Assembly: GCF_910596095.1 (NCBI RefSeq) | Contig: NC_056548.1 | Location: forward strand, 6,473,151 to 6,537,150 | DNA: 64,000 nt | DNA from: Thunnus maccoyii | Taxonomy: Eukaryota > Chordata > Actinopteri > Scombriformes > Scombridae | Reading direction: 5' to 3' | Shown: in pieces, positions 1 through 24,069 of the stretch | Numbering within the stretch: the stretch's first letter is position 1 | Layout of the letters: each line of letters starts with the position of its first letter | Made by a program: the position numbers and the translations under genes | Notes under the pieces: generated by a model | Told to the model about the DNA's origin: nothing | Database searches by the model: none | What the model saw: the letters and a program-made list of their open reading frames with translations, nothing else

Positions 1-244
1 TAATTCTTTAGAAAATGCAAAGGACAGCCTTTTCTAAAGAGGTTTAGAGAATTTTCTTGTCCTATGGAGGGGAATGTAAACCTGAAAACTGGAGAATGTA
101 GTTGTATTTAAAACTGCTAATATGTCTTTACCTTTACTAAAGTGTAATTCTGAACGCAGGGCCTTTGTTTGTCATGAGTATTTTTCCATCACGACTTAAT
201 TCTCACGTGAGGGATTTTGAGCACTTCTTGCACTGTGCACTCAC

Positions 245-10313
<10,069 letters not shown>

Positions 10314-11040
10314 CTTGGCTCTGATTGGTGGACGAGCTCCAGCAGAAGAAAGTGTTTCCCAGGTTGACCGAGGCTGCAGTGGCCGTCTCACAGCAGAACT
10401 TCTACCTGATAAAGAACGCCGCTGCGTTCACACAGGCAGACTCAAGGGCAGGGCTTGTGTCCTTTGAACTCGGCTGCGGATCACTCACAGTGACGTGGGA
10501 GGTTTGACTTATTACTATCACACAAAGTGAGAGCTGTAACTCCGCTGTGACCAGCAGGCAGAGCAAAGACGCGCAGTTCCACTGTCAAAGGTCACATCTA
10601 ATACGTCTGAGACACACACTACACCCAAACATACCTCTAAAATAATTCTCTGTAAGAAAATTGACAGTTAACTAAAAGACATGATGGAAAATATTGTCAT
10701 TTGAGCTGAATTTGAATTAAACTTTGTGCAAGTGCAAGTTAACACTCCTGCTTTGTTCAGCAGCCTGTGAAGTGAGCTGTGGTTTGACACTTGACACAGA
10801 CACTCTACATCCATTGTGGTGTGCAACGCAAACAAAAATGATCCAATAGTTTGTGATGTTCTGGTTGGTGACCATATATGGATTTTGAAATGCAGAAGCT
10901 TAAAGACGAATGATATAAAAGTGGAAGCCAGAGAGGTCTCGGGGCTTTTTCCTTTTTGGCTTTTTCTGCCTTTTTTGCATTTTGACCTTTTTGCCTTTTT
11001 TTGTCTTTTGGCCTTTTGCCCTCTGTTGCTCCTTTTTGCC

Positions 11041-11863
11041 TTTAAAGCTATAATATGTAATTATAACGTGTTAAAATGTCTAAAAACATCTGTACCTATG
11101 TTATGTATTTTGCTGAGTTGTGTACTTACATTATCCCAAATGTTTCCAACAATTTTTAAACCCAGAGAAATCAGTCATTTTAATCAAGGTAACGCTCCGT
11201 TTCATTTGGTCGCCTGTCAATAGCGTCACACCCCCTCTACCAAATAGTATATGTGCACAAGATGCATGTGTCGGCATTGTGGCTGTTTGTCACAATGGCG
11301 TCTACCAAAGAGTGTACGCATACAAGATAATACGTCGGCATTGTGGTTGCCCGCCAGAAACTGTCGTAAATTGCCTTTTATTCAGTTTTAAGCCACATTT
11401 TTATGATCTTGATCATTTTTAACTGCATCTTTTAACCTGATGAAGGATTTTAGTCGTTGGACGTCTGGATCTTAAGTTATCAGAGAAACAAGCTGAGCAA
11501 ACGTTAGCAGCAGCCCGGCTAGCAGCCCTTCCCCGACGTCCTCTTTCTGCCGAACAGCATCGGAGAAACACTGATTTTTAACGTGAAACTGCTTTACTCA
11601 CTGTTTTTACAGTTTTATTATCTGTGTACGTTTGTTTTTGGAGAGGAGGAGACCTCTGTGGATCATTCAATTCACGGTAAAAACCTGCTGAAAGATGAAC
11701 ACTGGAGTAATCCTATCCTGGAGAAACTGGTTGTTTAACAATGAAGACAACAACTCCCATGATCCCACACGACTTCACACCGTCATCACACTCCATCTTT
11801 TGTTGTTGCATTGACTGACAGACCCCTAGCAGCAGAAATTACATATTGTTTGTTTTCTTTAAA
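11041..11863. mobile_element. Candidate inverted-repeat element
   Basis: The left end (TTTAAAGCTATAATATGTAA) and the reverse complement of the right end share TTTAAAG and AATATGTAATT, separated by a small gap. The two ends therefore form interrupted terminal inverted repeats. Inside there is a short internal duplication (GTCGGCATTGTGG at about 11269 and 11335). No transposase reading frame is visible. It could be a non-autonomous DNA transposon; the boundaries are approximate. Confidence 0.4.
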
Positions 11864-12179
11864 TCCTAGAGAGGGTTTTCCTCTTTTTCTCTTTTACATT
11901 CAAGTTTTTGTATTTTACGTTTTACATTTTGTAACACTCATTTTTGTAAAAACCATATAAAACTGGTTTGCATATTTATACATTCCAACCAAAGTTCCTG
12001 GCTTGTGCTTATCTCTGAGGTCTTCTGATTAGCTCTTTAAGGTAAACAAAGACCTGAGATAAATTTATTTACACTGAACATTTATAATGGAAATTGCTAA
12101 GGATAAACATGCAATGCACCTGTAATAGAGGTATAATTTCAGTACAGAATCTATAATAAACATATCTGATTGAAAGGTT

Positions 12180-12620
12180 TACTCTATGTGTTGAATTGCC
12201 AAAAAATATTAGGGTCAGGGCACTGAAGCCGTCCTATAAAACCGGGCAAGTGCCGTCAACCGACAGAGTGGGCCTGTTAAAGGGTCATCTTGGAGTGCTT
12301 TCAAACCTCCAGCACCTATTCGCATCCACACATTTTCATCGTGATCCGGCTGTCGAGCAGTCCTGACTAAATAGGCCCATTTTGGAGTGGTTCAATGATA
12401 GTTGGTGATTATAGAAGCCAAGCTGAATACTGGTTCCCTAAGCAGGCTAAGGTGGTCTTGCATGTAGATCTTGATACCTAGGTCAGAGGTGGAGGACAGC
12501 CACCTGCCGGTGCCTTATCCCCACTGGCTGGGACTATTATCTAACGCAGAAATCACTACACCACCCAATGACGATCACCTGCCTCAGCACCTGTACTGCT
12601 GTGACCTTTGATCGGAGCAT
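12180..12620 (-). mobile_element. Candidate tRNA-derived SINE-like unit
   Basis: Read on the minus strand, the unit starts near 12600 with a degenerate pol III box A-like stretch (GGTGGTGTAGTGATTTC at about 12555-12571). It runs about 420 bp to near 12180 as a coherent, GC-richer block that stands out from the AT-rich flanks. A good box B was not found. The plus strand also carries a TATATAA stretch near 12630. Only one copy is in the window, so the repeat nature is inferred from composition and general resemblance, not from alignment. Confidence 0.3.
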
Positions 12621-13989
12621 GTGAGGGTATATAAGCAGGACGCACTATTTCTGCTGCAGGTTTGGAGGTGACAGGAGTGAGTCATGAGCTGTCATAAAGA
12701 CATAACATCTCAACAAGAGCAGGTTTTTGTGGTAAAAAGATTCACAGACTTTAATGGTAATTGTGCAAAAACAAACTCAGGCAGAAAACAAACTGATTCT
12801 GATCATATAAACATTCACAGAGCTGCAGATTCAGAGGGTTTTATGATACATCATTTTTACATTGAGCGTAATACATTTAGTGGCAACATTTCGTACCATA
12901 ATTCAAGAGCAGGAGCGCTTACTTTGTGTTTAGTTTATTGCATCTGGTCTGGTCTAAGCAGGTAGACCAAGTGTGATCCATGCTGTCTCAGTACTGTGAA
13001 TGGGAACTTATGTATTTATCCATCCACAGTGACAGATGTGTTAACTGACATATTAGAACCTCTATTCCTACTTTTTCCTCCTTTTACTTTTAAATAAAGA
13101 TTCATCCAATAAGTCTAATTATTCTCTGAAAATATTTCTTCTTTTAGGTCTTGGAGCTGCCAAAAATGGCTCATATTGAGGTGGAAACCTCCCCATAAAC
13201 TTAATATTACTCTGTGTTCACTACTGGAAATTGTTTACTGGAAACAGCAACTAAAACGGCTCCTGCCTACCTGAACTCCCTCATTCAGGTCTACACTCCC
13301 TCCCACCCACTACGCTCTGCCAATGAAAGGCACCTGGTACCACCACCACAACAGTTGCAAAAAAAAAAAAAAAAAAAAGATATAAAAAAAGGACCTTCAC
13401 TAATTTTACACATGAAAGTTTTTACAGGTGTTGGAGAGTAAAACTACATATGTGAAGAAAGTTGTAAAAGTCTTTTGTGGCCCCAGATGAAGCTGTGTGA
13501 AGTTTGATACATATATTCCAATTTAAAAGACTGAAAGGTTGAAAATAAAAAAATCTGGCGTTGTGGAGTTAGAATGAAGTGAGGTTACCAGACTTCCCGC
13601 TCCTCGTTTCCTCTTGAGGCTAGCGACTCGATAATATGACTGGTACTCGCGTAACACACCAGAATCTGTACAGTCGAGTGAATTGAGTTGTGTGGCATTG
13701 TGGGTAATGTAGGCAGTGTGCTTTGACAAGGAAGAATGAATAAACTAAATCTCTGGACTTTTTATTATTAAAAAAGAACTGTCCATCATGAGTCTGACAG
13801 TGTAACAGGAGTGTGATGATAAATTGGTGGAATAATTTTATATTATTCTGACAAGTGCAGAAGATCACTGAAGCCACATATAATGTATGTTGGTTAATGG
13901 TAAAAAATAAATCACCTTACTCTGTTTTCTAGCTGCAGTCTTCTCTGCTATTCAATAGATCAGAACAGATTAGATTTTTTTACATACAG

Positions 13990-14290
13990 TCATGTATTTA
14001 AAAAATGTTTTCATTATCGATTAATCCGTAGATTTATTTTTATGTTGTGACATCCTCAGATGTTTTGTTTTGTCCCGACCAAAAGTCCACAACCCAAAGA
14101 TATTCAGTTTACTGTCATAGAAGACTAAAAAAAACAGAAAATATTCACATTTAAGAAGCAGGAGCCAGAGAATTTGAGTATTTTTTCTTAAAAAAAAAAA
14201 GACTCGAAATGATTAACTGACAATCAAAATAGTTGATTAATTTTCTCTCGACTGAATAATTAATTAATACATAAATTATTGCAGCTCTAG
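13990..14290 (-). repeat. Dispersed hAT-like MITE, family A (copy 1)
   Basis: Contains the family's shared core (AAGATATTCAGTTTACTGTC, AAATATTCACATTTAAGAAG) and an AT-rich inner end rich in GATTAA, finishing TTGCAGCTCTAG near 14290. It lies just downstream of nenf. It also contains the first minus-strand AATAAA after the nenf stop (14033-14038). The left end is degraded. Confidence 0.65.
14033..14038 (-). terminator. Candidate nenf poly(A) signal
   Basis: This TTTATT on the plus strand is the first AATAAA met downstream of the nenf stop codon on the minus strand, and would give a 3' UTR of about 520 nt. It lies inside a family A transposon copy. A second candidate is at 13761-13766. Weak evidence without transcript data. 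Confidence 0.3.
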
Positions 14291-14556
14291 TCCACATGAA
14301 AGTTTGCTCAGCTAATAAAGGACCACGTAAATCTTCAGTTCAAGTAAAAAGGAATATACAGCGTGTTTCTTCTTCTCTTGTTCACATGTTGCATTTGGCA
14401 TATTTGATCCTGATTCAAGTCAAGTCATTATTTCCAACAGTCAACTCAACTCGGTGGAGAGGAGGGATTCAAAGATCTGGACGCAGGCAAATTCTTCTGT
14501 ACAGTGACAAGACTATTTCACATAATTGTCGTTTACCAAAAAAAAAAGAGGTAAAA

Positions 14557-16544
<1,988 letters not shown>

Positions 16545-16575
16545 GGCAGGATGGCAGTTTGGACGTGTTTGATGC

Positions 16576-16612
16576 GGAAACTCTTCCAGTCACGTCCCTG
16601 CTGCTATATAGA
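16576..16612 (-). promoter_or_regulatory. Candidate TATA-box promoter of nenf
   Basis: On the minus strand, TATATAG (plus-strand 16604-16610) lies about 60 bp upstream of the nenf ATG. A start of transcription about 30 bp downstream would leave a short 5' UTR of about 30 nt. The start codon context is GCC ATG G. Not confirmed by transcript data. Confidence 0.4.
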
Positions 16613-17441
16613 GCTAATGCTGCGTTTAATGTTGTCGGAAATATCAAAGTTAGTGGTCGGACGCATATAAGCGTCTGAATTTACCAAGGGCTGCGTCCCA
16701 TTTATGACAGTTAGGATCAAAAAACGTAAACAAAAGATGTCACATGAAAGTTCATTCTTAGCCGTGAAAACAATCCTAAATAAAGGTCCACTCACATTTT
16801 TTTTCAATCATATCACATGGTCTTCACAGTTTGAGTCGAACTGAGGAACTTTTTGCCTTTTTATTGTGTGTGTCTGTGTGTACAGTATGTGTGTGTGTGT
16901 TTTACACAGGTGGAAGAAATACTTAAAGTATCAAAAGTAAAAGTACTCATCATGCAGACTGGCTTCTTTTAGAGTGATATTATTATAGTTTATTATATTG
17001 TTTGTGTTTATCACATGTTGTCAGAAATATCAGAGTTAGCGGTCGGTTATTTATCCAAACTAAAGCTTGTTATAATCTACTCTACTCTCTTTAAACTTAC
17101 ATGTCAAGGTTTGCTATTGATTGTTAATAACTTGTGTATCTTTTGAATGTCATATGCACATCGTTTTGTACAAGAAACAATATATTTGTGATAGTTTTTA
17201 GCTAAAGCTCATTGTGTGTAACCGTAACAGATTGCTACTGGGTAAAGTTAATGTTGTGCTGGTGCTATATTGACCCAAATTGGGTAAAATTAGCTGAGTG
17301 ATTTTTGGTGTTTGGGTATGCTACATAGTTCAAAGCTTAAAGCTCCTTAAATTAGATTTTGTTTAAGTGTTTATTGAGAAAATTTACAGGAAATGTTCGT
17401 CCAATTCACTTTTTAGCTGTTTGAGACCGTTGAACTTAGAG

Positions 17442-17594
17442 CAATGGCTCTCAAAGGGGGTCCTTGAAGGGTTTCCAGGGGGTCCCCTGGTTTGGGGAGT
17501 AATTTATTTTCACTAAATCTTATCAAATGGGGGTCTCTGGTCTAATCTGTGTCAGTTTAGGGGTCCTTGACGTGAAAAAGTGTAAGAACCATTG
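17442..17594. mobile_element. hAT-type MITE with perfect 8-bp target duplication
   Basis: The 153-bp element begins CAATGGCTCT and ends AGAACCATTG (inverted repeats with one mismatch). It is flanked on both sides by the identical octamer ACTTAGAG (17434-17441 and 17595-17602). Eight-base duplications are diagnostic of hAT transposition. The interior is short and GT/GGGGTC-rich with no reading frame. Confidence 0.85.
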
Positions 17595-17950
17595 ACTTAG
17601 AGCGGAGCAGTTTCCCAGGAGCACCTGAAGGCAGCATTAGGTATCAACCGAAGGAAACAAGGAAACGACGTCAAGGATACGAGCTTTTCTATCGGTTCGC
17701 GGCCTGAAGGTGCCTCTTTATCGTGGGATGGGCCTTTGCTTTATCGCCGTCTCCAACCCCCCGTGTGTGTATGATGTGTGTCTCCTTATCTGAGCGGAAA
17801 ACTTAACGTGGGACTGGGGGGGACATGACATTTTCTTAAAAATGAATTCGTTATTTATTAAAAGCAGTTTTCAGATATCGAACAAATAGCCAGGCGCGTC
17901 TCCTGGAAGAACTGAGATAAGTTTTGCTGACTGGATCAAAGTACAGAGGA

Positions 17951-20900
17951 ATGCTCAGGAAAGAAAACTCCCGGTCATACCAAGAGGTAGGATAAGGTTA
18001 CAGCTTCCTGTTTGTCTGCGCGCGTGTGTGTGTCTGTGTGTGTGTGTGTGTGCGCGCGCGTGTGCCTGTGCGTGTGTGTTGTGTAGTCACAGTTTTTATC
18101 TGAAACGTTTGTCTCAATAATCCGAGGACGATTTGTTTAGTTGAAATTTCCCACAACAAATGTCACGGTCCACAAACTGTGCAGCTCACTTGACATCATG
18201 TGACTATTCAGCTGCTGAAGGAGATCAGCTTCCTACAATATGAAATCAGCTGACTTCATGTTTTCTTTGAGTGTCTGGTAGTTAAGTTGGAGTTGCACCA
18301 TATTCTTTTCAAGCCAACCATACTGTGTGACATATAATTTTGTCATTAAAAGCATTAAAACTTTAAGTCAGTGTTGTAGGAGGTTTGTCATTTTGGCGAA
18401 CTGTTTCTATAACGTTAAAAAAATTGTAATTGATACCTTGTAAGTCCTGATGTGTTTTATGACCTATGGCTTGAAATGATGACGTTTGCAATATTTGATG
18501 GTAATAGTGAGTTAGTTATTGTGCCATGCACATACAAGAGTCCAGCTCACATGGACTCACGTGACAAAATACAGTTTCAGCAGTGAAACATCTGTCAAAC
18601 AGACAAGAACAAAACTTCTTACATTACATCACAAACAAAGAACTTTGTCTTCAATTTCACTAAATAACATAACACTTTAATTTACAGGTCCTTTAATTGT
18701 ATACTAATTTACTGGAAATGTTCTATGTAATTTACAGGTTCATGTTTTAGGACGTTTTACAGAAAGTTTGGTGCAAATTTGTACAAATTATAAGAAAAAA
18801 AACATGAAAAAGGGTTAAGTTGGTTTGGTTGGTAAAGTACCCACTTATTATAGTTGTTAATTTGCAAAAAATATTAATAAATTAGATTCTTATCAATTCA
18901 TTGAACTGACAGATTGTAGTTTTGTGTCAAACTACATACTGTATTAGCATAATAGATTATTTCTTAAAACCTCTATAATGAGGCATTTCCCATAAACAAA
19001 GTATTTTCTGTCTGTTAAAGAATTGTTAAGAGTTGTAAATTAAAAACTATATACAGTATGAACCCAGATATAATGAGTGGACACTACTTTTAGTTTTGTC
19101 ATTTATGTTTTGCTCTGTTATCTATGTGAAGCGAAATTTCAAATCAGAAAATTATTCACATCTAATCTTTGGAAACATTAGTTATTATAACCCTAGTGAT
19201 ACAGGCCGATACAGATATTGATACTTGAGAAAATCTGATAATGATATAATGGCCAATATTAGTTTGCTTTACACAACCCACAGCATAAATAGTCTCAACA
19301 TTTTTGATAAGTTTCCCTTAAAATAGTTTTTTTTTTTAAAAATCAAAACATATCTTTGTAATTACTGTAATACTTCAATTTCCTGTCATTTATAGGATGA
19401 TATACACACTGATACTGATATATCTGCAGTATCAGGATTTACTAATTAGTCTTTCATGATAACTGTAACTCTCTTATGACTTTTTAAAAAGGTCAATATG
19501 AGATTTGGAGAAGTCAGAAAGGGGAGTCTAGTATATATAATGCAGTTTATTTTAATAACAACAATAATAATGTTAATTCACATAATTTCAAACTTAGTTA
19601 AAGTGGGTCATTGTGAACACATTGATTCACCCTCATAGCAGATAATTTGGTTTTGATGAGTCACAAATACAGATCATCTTATCAAAAGAAGTGAAAAGTA
19701 CACTTTCATTGGTGTGATGGCTTTCATAGGTGCACATTTTCTAAAGTAGAGGTACTCAGTGCTGGTACTTAGTACACTTTTATTCAACTACCTCAAACCA
19801 TCAAACCTCAAAACAGTTGAGTTAATCCATGACCTTGGGATGAGTATCTGTGACAAAATAATCTACAGTCAAGGTCCACTAAGTAGCTTTTTTGTAAACT
19901 TACATCTGCAACCATTTGTTATGAAATGACAGACGTCCAACTTGCTGATGAAGACTGTGAGATGCAGTTTAAAGCTCACTTCACTTACCTGGTAATTACT
20001 TGTAGTTGCAGAGTAATGTTTGTAAAACATAACTCATGAGGCACTATTACAGTTTAAACCGACCAGTATTATACGGAGCTCGTTAAACCTTCAACAACAT
20101 GATTTTACAGGTTGTTTCAAGAACTTCCCATACTAAACAACATTTTGTTGCTGGTAATCTTTTACCTAAGTATAAATTTGAATGCAGCATTTTTTGGATT
20201 TCTCCACTGATGCACAACCATAATGAACCAACCTTAAATTCTCTGCTTAAAATATCTTTCTTTTTTTTGAACATCACAGTTCATTAATGACGATGATGAT
20301 GAAGAAGAAGAAGGTCAGACTCAGTCTCAAGGCTTTTTTGAAGATCCCACTGAAGAACTGGAGCAAGAGGACCCCAATGGCAGCATTTCAAAAGGTGATA
20401 ACCCTGTAGAGTGGTACACGTGCCTCAGTGCCGACTGGCGGATGCTCTTATCTTAAAGAATCTCACAGTATCATGAGTTCATACATTTTTAATCGTCTCT
20501 CTGCTTTAACGAGCTGATAAACTCTGGTTTTACTGTCCTGTGATGATCTAAATACTGTTGTAGAAGCTTTCCAACCTTTACGAGGATAAAATTCTCAAGA
20601 AAACTGCATATTTTTATTTGTGTATGGCAGTGGTAGAGCTTAAAGATAAGAGATATAGTCACAAATCACTAGATATACTTGTTTTGGTGTCAGCCACTAC
20701 TGATGGTACATAATTATTACATTTTAATTAAGTATTTGGGTAAAATGACCCTTAATACAACCATAAAACCTATATAAAGCCTTTCCTTTAGTGAGGTGGT
20801 CTAAAACTCTTGGTGATGAATTGATTCACCTCCCTGAACATTTTTCTGCTTCGCTCTTTTCTTCAAATGCAGAGGATGACGTCATTGGAAGAAGTCCATC

Positions 20901-23900
20901 GATGAAGTTTAGTAAAGCCTGCCTGAAGAATGTCTTCACGGTGGTGCTCATCTTCATCTACCTGGTGCTGACTGCGGTGGCGGCGTTCCTGGCCTACCAG
21001 ACTATCTCTGACTTCTTGGACAAACTCAATCATCCCGTCATGTCTGTTACCTACAAAGAGGTTGACACGTTTACCCCTCCTGGTTTGTATGAATAATACA
21101 TAGGTTGGGGGAATTTTAGGGGTAATTTAGGGCCATTAATAGATTATTAGTATCAGCAATTTTCTGCTAAGTGAACAGACACTGAACTTGGCTTTGACTT
21201 AATGAATTACAGTCATTCTGTTGCTCGAAACAACTTTATCTAGAGGCTTTGCTATTGTCCCACATATATCACATATCTTCTTACAGCCATGTCTGGTGCC
21301 GTTTTGGAGGTGCAGCGTCTTGAAAAGTTTGACATTTTGGGAATATTTGCAAAGAGTTCAATGAGAAGACTGATACCTTTTCTCTGTCTGTTCAATCAAT
21401 ATGAAACAACTGCAAGCTGTAATGACTCAGAACCCAAAAGCACGACCTCAGAGACAGGAGCAGAGTCCAATTTTCTTTAATTAGTCCAAAAAAACAAGCA
21501 GGAGTCACAAACCAGACAGACAGGTAGATCAGGCAGACAAACCCAAGGGACTAAGCAAATCTCCAGACTGGCAAACAGGCGAGCTGACAGACAGATGAGG
21601 AAATGCTGGAAAGCTAGGCAAACACACTAGACAATCTGGCAAGGGGTGTGAGAATCTGGGCCAGTATATGAGGAGTGACTGATGAGCATAATGGGATCCA
21701 GGTGAGGAGATGGGCGGGGAAACTCAGGTGAGGAGATGGGCGGTGATTGCAGGGCAGATGGGAGTGGCAGGATCTGGAGAGTTAGTGATCAGGCAGGTGA
21801 ACAGCATGAAAAATAGTCACTAAGAAGGTGAACCCGTGACAGAAGCAGCTGGTTAGCGTAGCTTAGCACAAATATAAAGTGTGAGTACATCAACAGCACA
21901 TTTGAAGGAGATATTTTAATGGCCAGTATGAACAGGAGGAATGATTAGAGCGAGGAAAACCCTCTTTCAGTGTTCATATGGGCACCTAACTCTTGTTTTA
22001 AGACAGACTTCACCAAATATGAATCCATCCTTTAATTATGTGAATCTAACTGCTTTATTTAAGTCTCAATATGTATTGGTTTGTTGTTCATTATTAATTA
22101 TGTTTTGTTTTTTTTTGAGCAGGTATTGCTCTGTACCCCGGCAAAGCTCAGCTGTTGAGCTGCAGGCATCACTACCATGACTACATTCCTCCTTTGGTGG
22201 ATCCAGGCAAGCCTCAAAAAGGGGACTGCATTATTAAGGAAGTGACCTACATTGGACCATTCACAAATCAAACAGAGGTCAGTTGTAAATACCTCAAGTT
22301 GGTGGTTTCACAGATATTGATTAAAGGTTGTTTAAGGGGGGTTGCAGAGGGAGAGACATAAGGCTTTTGGTCAATACTTGTACTCCTTATTTGAATCATA
22401 ACTCTGTTTAATCTGAACACACATTTTTAGACTCAGTGTAACTTACACTATCCAGAGATGTCGTCATCTCTGATCAAGCATTGCAAATAAACATCCATAA
22501 ATCTGCTTAGAAATAAAAAAAAGCTCCCTATAACTCCAGAACTTGCTTGAGAATCATCACCTTTGTAAGTTTTCTTCAATATCAAAGTAATCCAGTGATA
22601 GTTGTCTGTACGTCCAGTTTGCCAAAATTTAAACAAATACAGGCTATAAAACAGGGCTCCACTAAATCCATGGTAATGATTAGACATCCTGTTTACAACC
22701 CCCAAAGCATTATGGGAACTGTAGTTCCACAACTGAGAGCATGATTACCCCCTTAATCAAAACGACAAGGAACAAATATAAGAGTAAAAGTGACTAAATC
22801 CATTAATATGAACTTAATTTCATTTTACACTATCAATATTTTATATTAGTAATGCTCAGAATTGTATATTGCTGAGCCACTGACCCTCTCTATCCCTCTA
22901 CGTACAAATATTTGTCTTTTGTTGAAAACCAGTGGACATACAGGCAAAAAACTCAGTTATCACTATTCGAAATTGGCCTGTTGACCTTACAGTCTGTTTG
23001 TGAAACTGAACCATAGTGATTTCTTTGTTTTAAAGACAGATTATACTAATTCTCAACTTCTGTGTTGTAGAAAAAAGCTCTGGTGGTCCGCGGCCCGTCT
23101 GATGTCAGAAACAAAGAGTTGATCTTCATGCAGTTCAGTCATAATGAAACAGAGGAGGACTTCAGTGCCATCACCTACATGCTTTTTTCCAACTTTAGTC
23201 ACTTGACTGAAAGGTAACTGCAAACACAGAGTATTGATCCTGTCATCCTGTCATTTAAACGTCGATTAAGCAAACATTTATGTGACTGACAGCTTATCTG
23301 AGGCACCAATGTTGTTCTGCTACTTTGTGACTTACGAAACAAAAGGAAGAGTGATTCGCAAAAGCTATTTGATAGTAACAAGACATATAGTGGATAATGT
23401 GCACAAGCATTAAGACTTACTCTAAGTGTAACTGTGGTTTCTGACTCTCTAGTACAAATAAATCAGAGTTCATGAGGGACTGTGAGAGGAATTACTCCAC
23501 GTGGACCTTCTCTGGTGGATTCAGGACCTGGGTCAAGATGTCTTTAGTGAAGACGTCTGGGAAAAGCAACGAAGCTGTCGAGTTTCGTCAAGAGGTATTT
23601 ACGTCCGACTGATTTACACATAGTTACATGCAGGATGAAAATTTGATTTTAAAAGCTTTAATTTCATCATTTATGTCGGATCTTCTAGTCTGCTGTGGTC
23701 AAATTCAATGACAAAAGACCTGAATCAGAGCAAACCAATCAGCTCTTCTTTGCTGTCTTTGAATGGCGGGATCCTTATATGCAAGAAATCCGGTTGGTAA
23801 GTTCCCCCCAGACATTTTATCCTCATTATGACTGATTCGTCTATATATCGGTGTTAACGGTGTCTAACACAGGGTTTCTTACTTTCAAACAGATAGTGAC

Positions 23901-24069
23901 TGCAAATCCCTGGAGCTCCGCAGCCATTCTTTGTGGGGTCTTCATGGCTCTCTTCAAGGCTGCTAATTTCGCTAAACTCACTATTCGGTGGATAATCAGG
24001 ATGCGTAAGAGGATTCTGAGGAATAAAGCAAGAGAGCTGAACCAAATAACTGAAGAAAAACAGCATTGA
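17951..24069 (+). CDS. pacc1: Proton-activated chloride channel 1 (PAC/TMEM206)
   Basis: Eight exons: 17951-17986, 20280-20394, 20873-21082, 22123-22277, 23071-23213, 23453-23594, 23689-23796, 23893-24069. They join to 1086 nt, or 361 aa plus TGA (human 350 aa). PACC1 forms a trimeric, acid-activated chloride channel of the plasma membrane and endosomes. Exon 1 encodes MLRKENSRSYQE, and exon 2 an acidic cytosolic tail with a DDDDEEEE run. TM1 is in exon 3 (VFTVVLIFIYLVLTAVAAFL). A large extracellular domain follows, with several N-glycosylation sequons (NQT, NET, NFS, NYS) and conserved cysteines. TM2 is in the last exon, ending GVFMALFKAANFAKL, then a basic tail. The pH-sensing HPVMSVTYKEVD segment keeps the H, E and D equivalents of human H98, E107 and D109. 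The lysine of LFKAA matches the human selectivity residue K319. The start is fixed by homology and phase 0 at the first junction. Confidence 0.97.
18017..18086. repeat. Alternating CG/TG purine-pyrimidine tract
   Basis: About 70 bp of almost perfectly alternating purine-pyrimidine sequence (CGCG blocks flanking a (TG)n core), beginning 31 bp after the first coding exon of pacc1. Such tracts are prone to the left-handed Z form and to length polymorphism. Confidence 0.85.
21418..21841 (+). mobile_element. Solo-LTR-like element in pacc1 intron 3
   Basis: The 424-bp unit starts TGTAATGAC and ends CCCGTGACA (TG...CA ends with short imperfect inverted tips). It is flanked by CAAGC (21413-21417) and GAAGC (21842-21846), a possible 5-bp target duplication with one mismatch. 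Inside, CAGGTGAGGAGATGGGCGG occurs twice in tandem (near 21700 and 21727). It has no reading frame of its own. The GC content is higher than in the surrounding intron. An alternative is another class of non-autonomous repeat. Confidence 0.45.

Larger units (their letters stand above)
10314..14032. other. Intergenic region between ezr start and nenf 3' end
   Basis: No exon of a recognisable gene was found here. A CCAAT motif on the minus strand (10324-10330 region) lies about 15 bp upstream of the ezr start codon, and the proximal promoter is probably in the GC-richer 10320-10600 stretch. The rest holds a pyrimidine-rich tract made of TTTTTGCC-like units (about 10945-11042), an inverted-repeat element (11041-11863), a SINE-like unit (about 12180-12620) and a poly(A) run (13359-13378). 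Open frames at 10816-11223 and 12684-12965 show no family resemblance. Confidence 0.6.
16545..17950. other. Divergent intergenic region nenf-pacc1
   Basis: 1.4 kb separates the two start codons, which point away from each other, so this stretch must hold both promoters. It contains the nenf TATA candidate, a (TG)n tract at 16866-16900, a repeat B fragment (about 16905-16962), the 153-bp hAT MITE at 17442-17594 and, nearer pacc1, a GC-richer stretch (17600-17830). No coding exon was seen. Confidence 0.6.

Noticed and set aside
10816-11223. 135-codon plus-strand open frame
   Set aside because: It is driven by a low-complexity TTTTTGCC pyrimidine tract giving Phe/Leu/Ala-rich sequence, overlaps the start of an inverted-repeat element, and resembles no known family.
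11030-11870. ACAACTCCCATGATCCCAC motif (about 11748) and TATGGGAACTGTAGTTCC-like motif (about 22711) as a shared element
   Set aside because: Both resemble a motif common in vertebrate repeats, but the flanking sequences do not align, so they are not called as copies of one family.
12400-12500. 5S rRNA-like resemblance (TAAGCAGGCTAAGGTGGT)
   Set aside because: Only a short stretch resembles 5S box sequence; the rest does not fold or align as 5S, so no rRNA gene is called.
12684-12965. 93-codon plus-strand open frame next to a TATA-like motif
   Set aside because: No homology, no splice or poly(A) context, and chance length for this composition.
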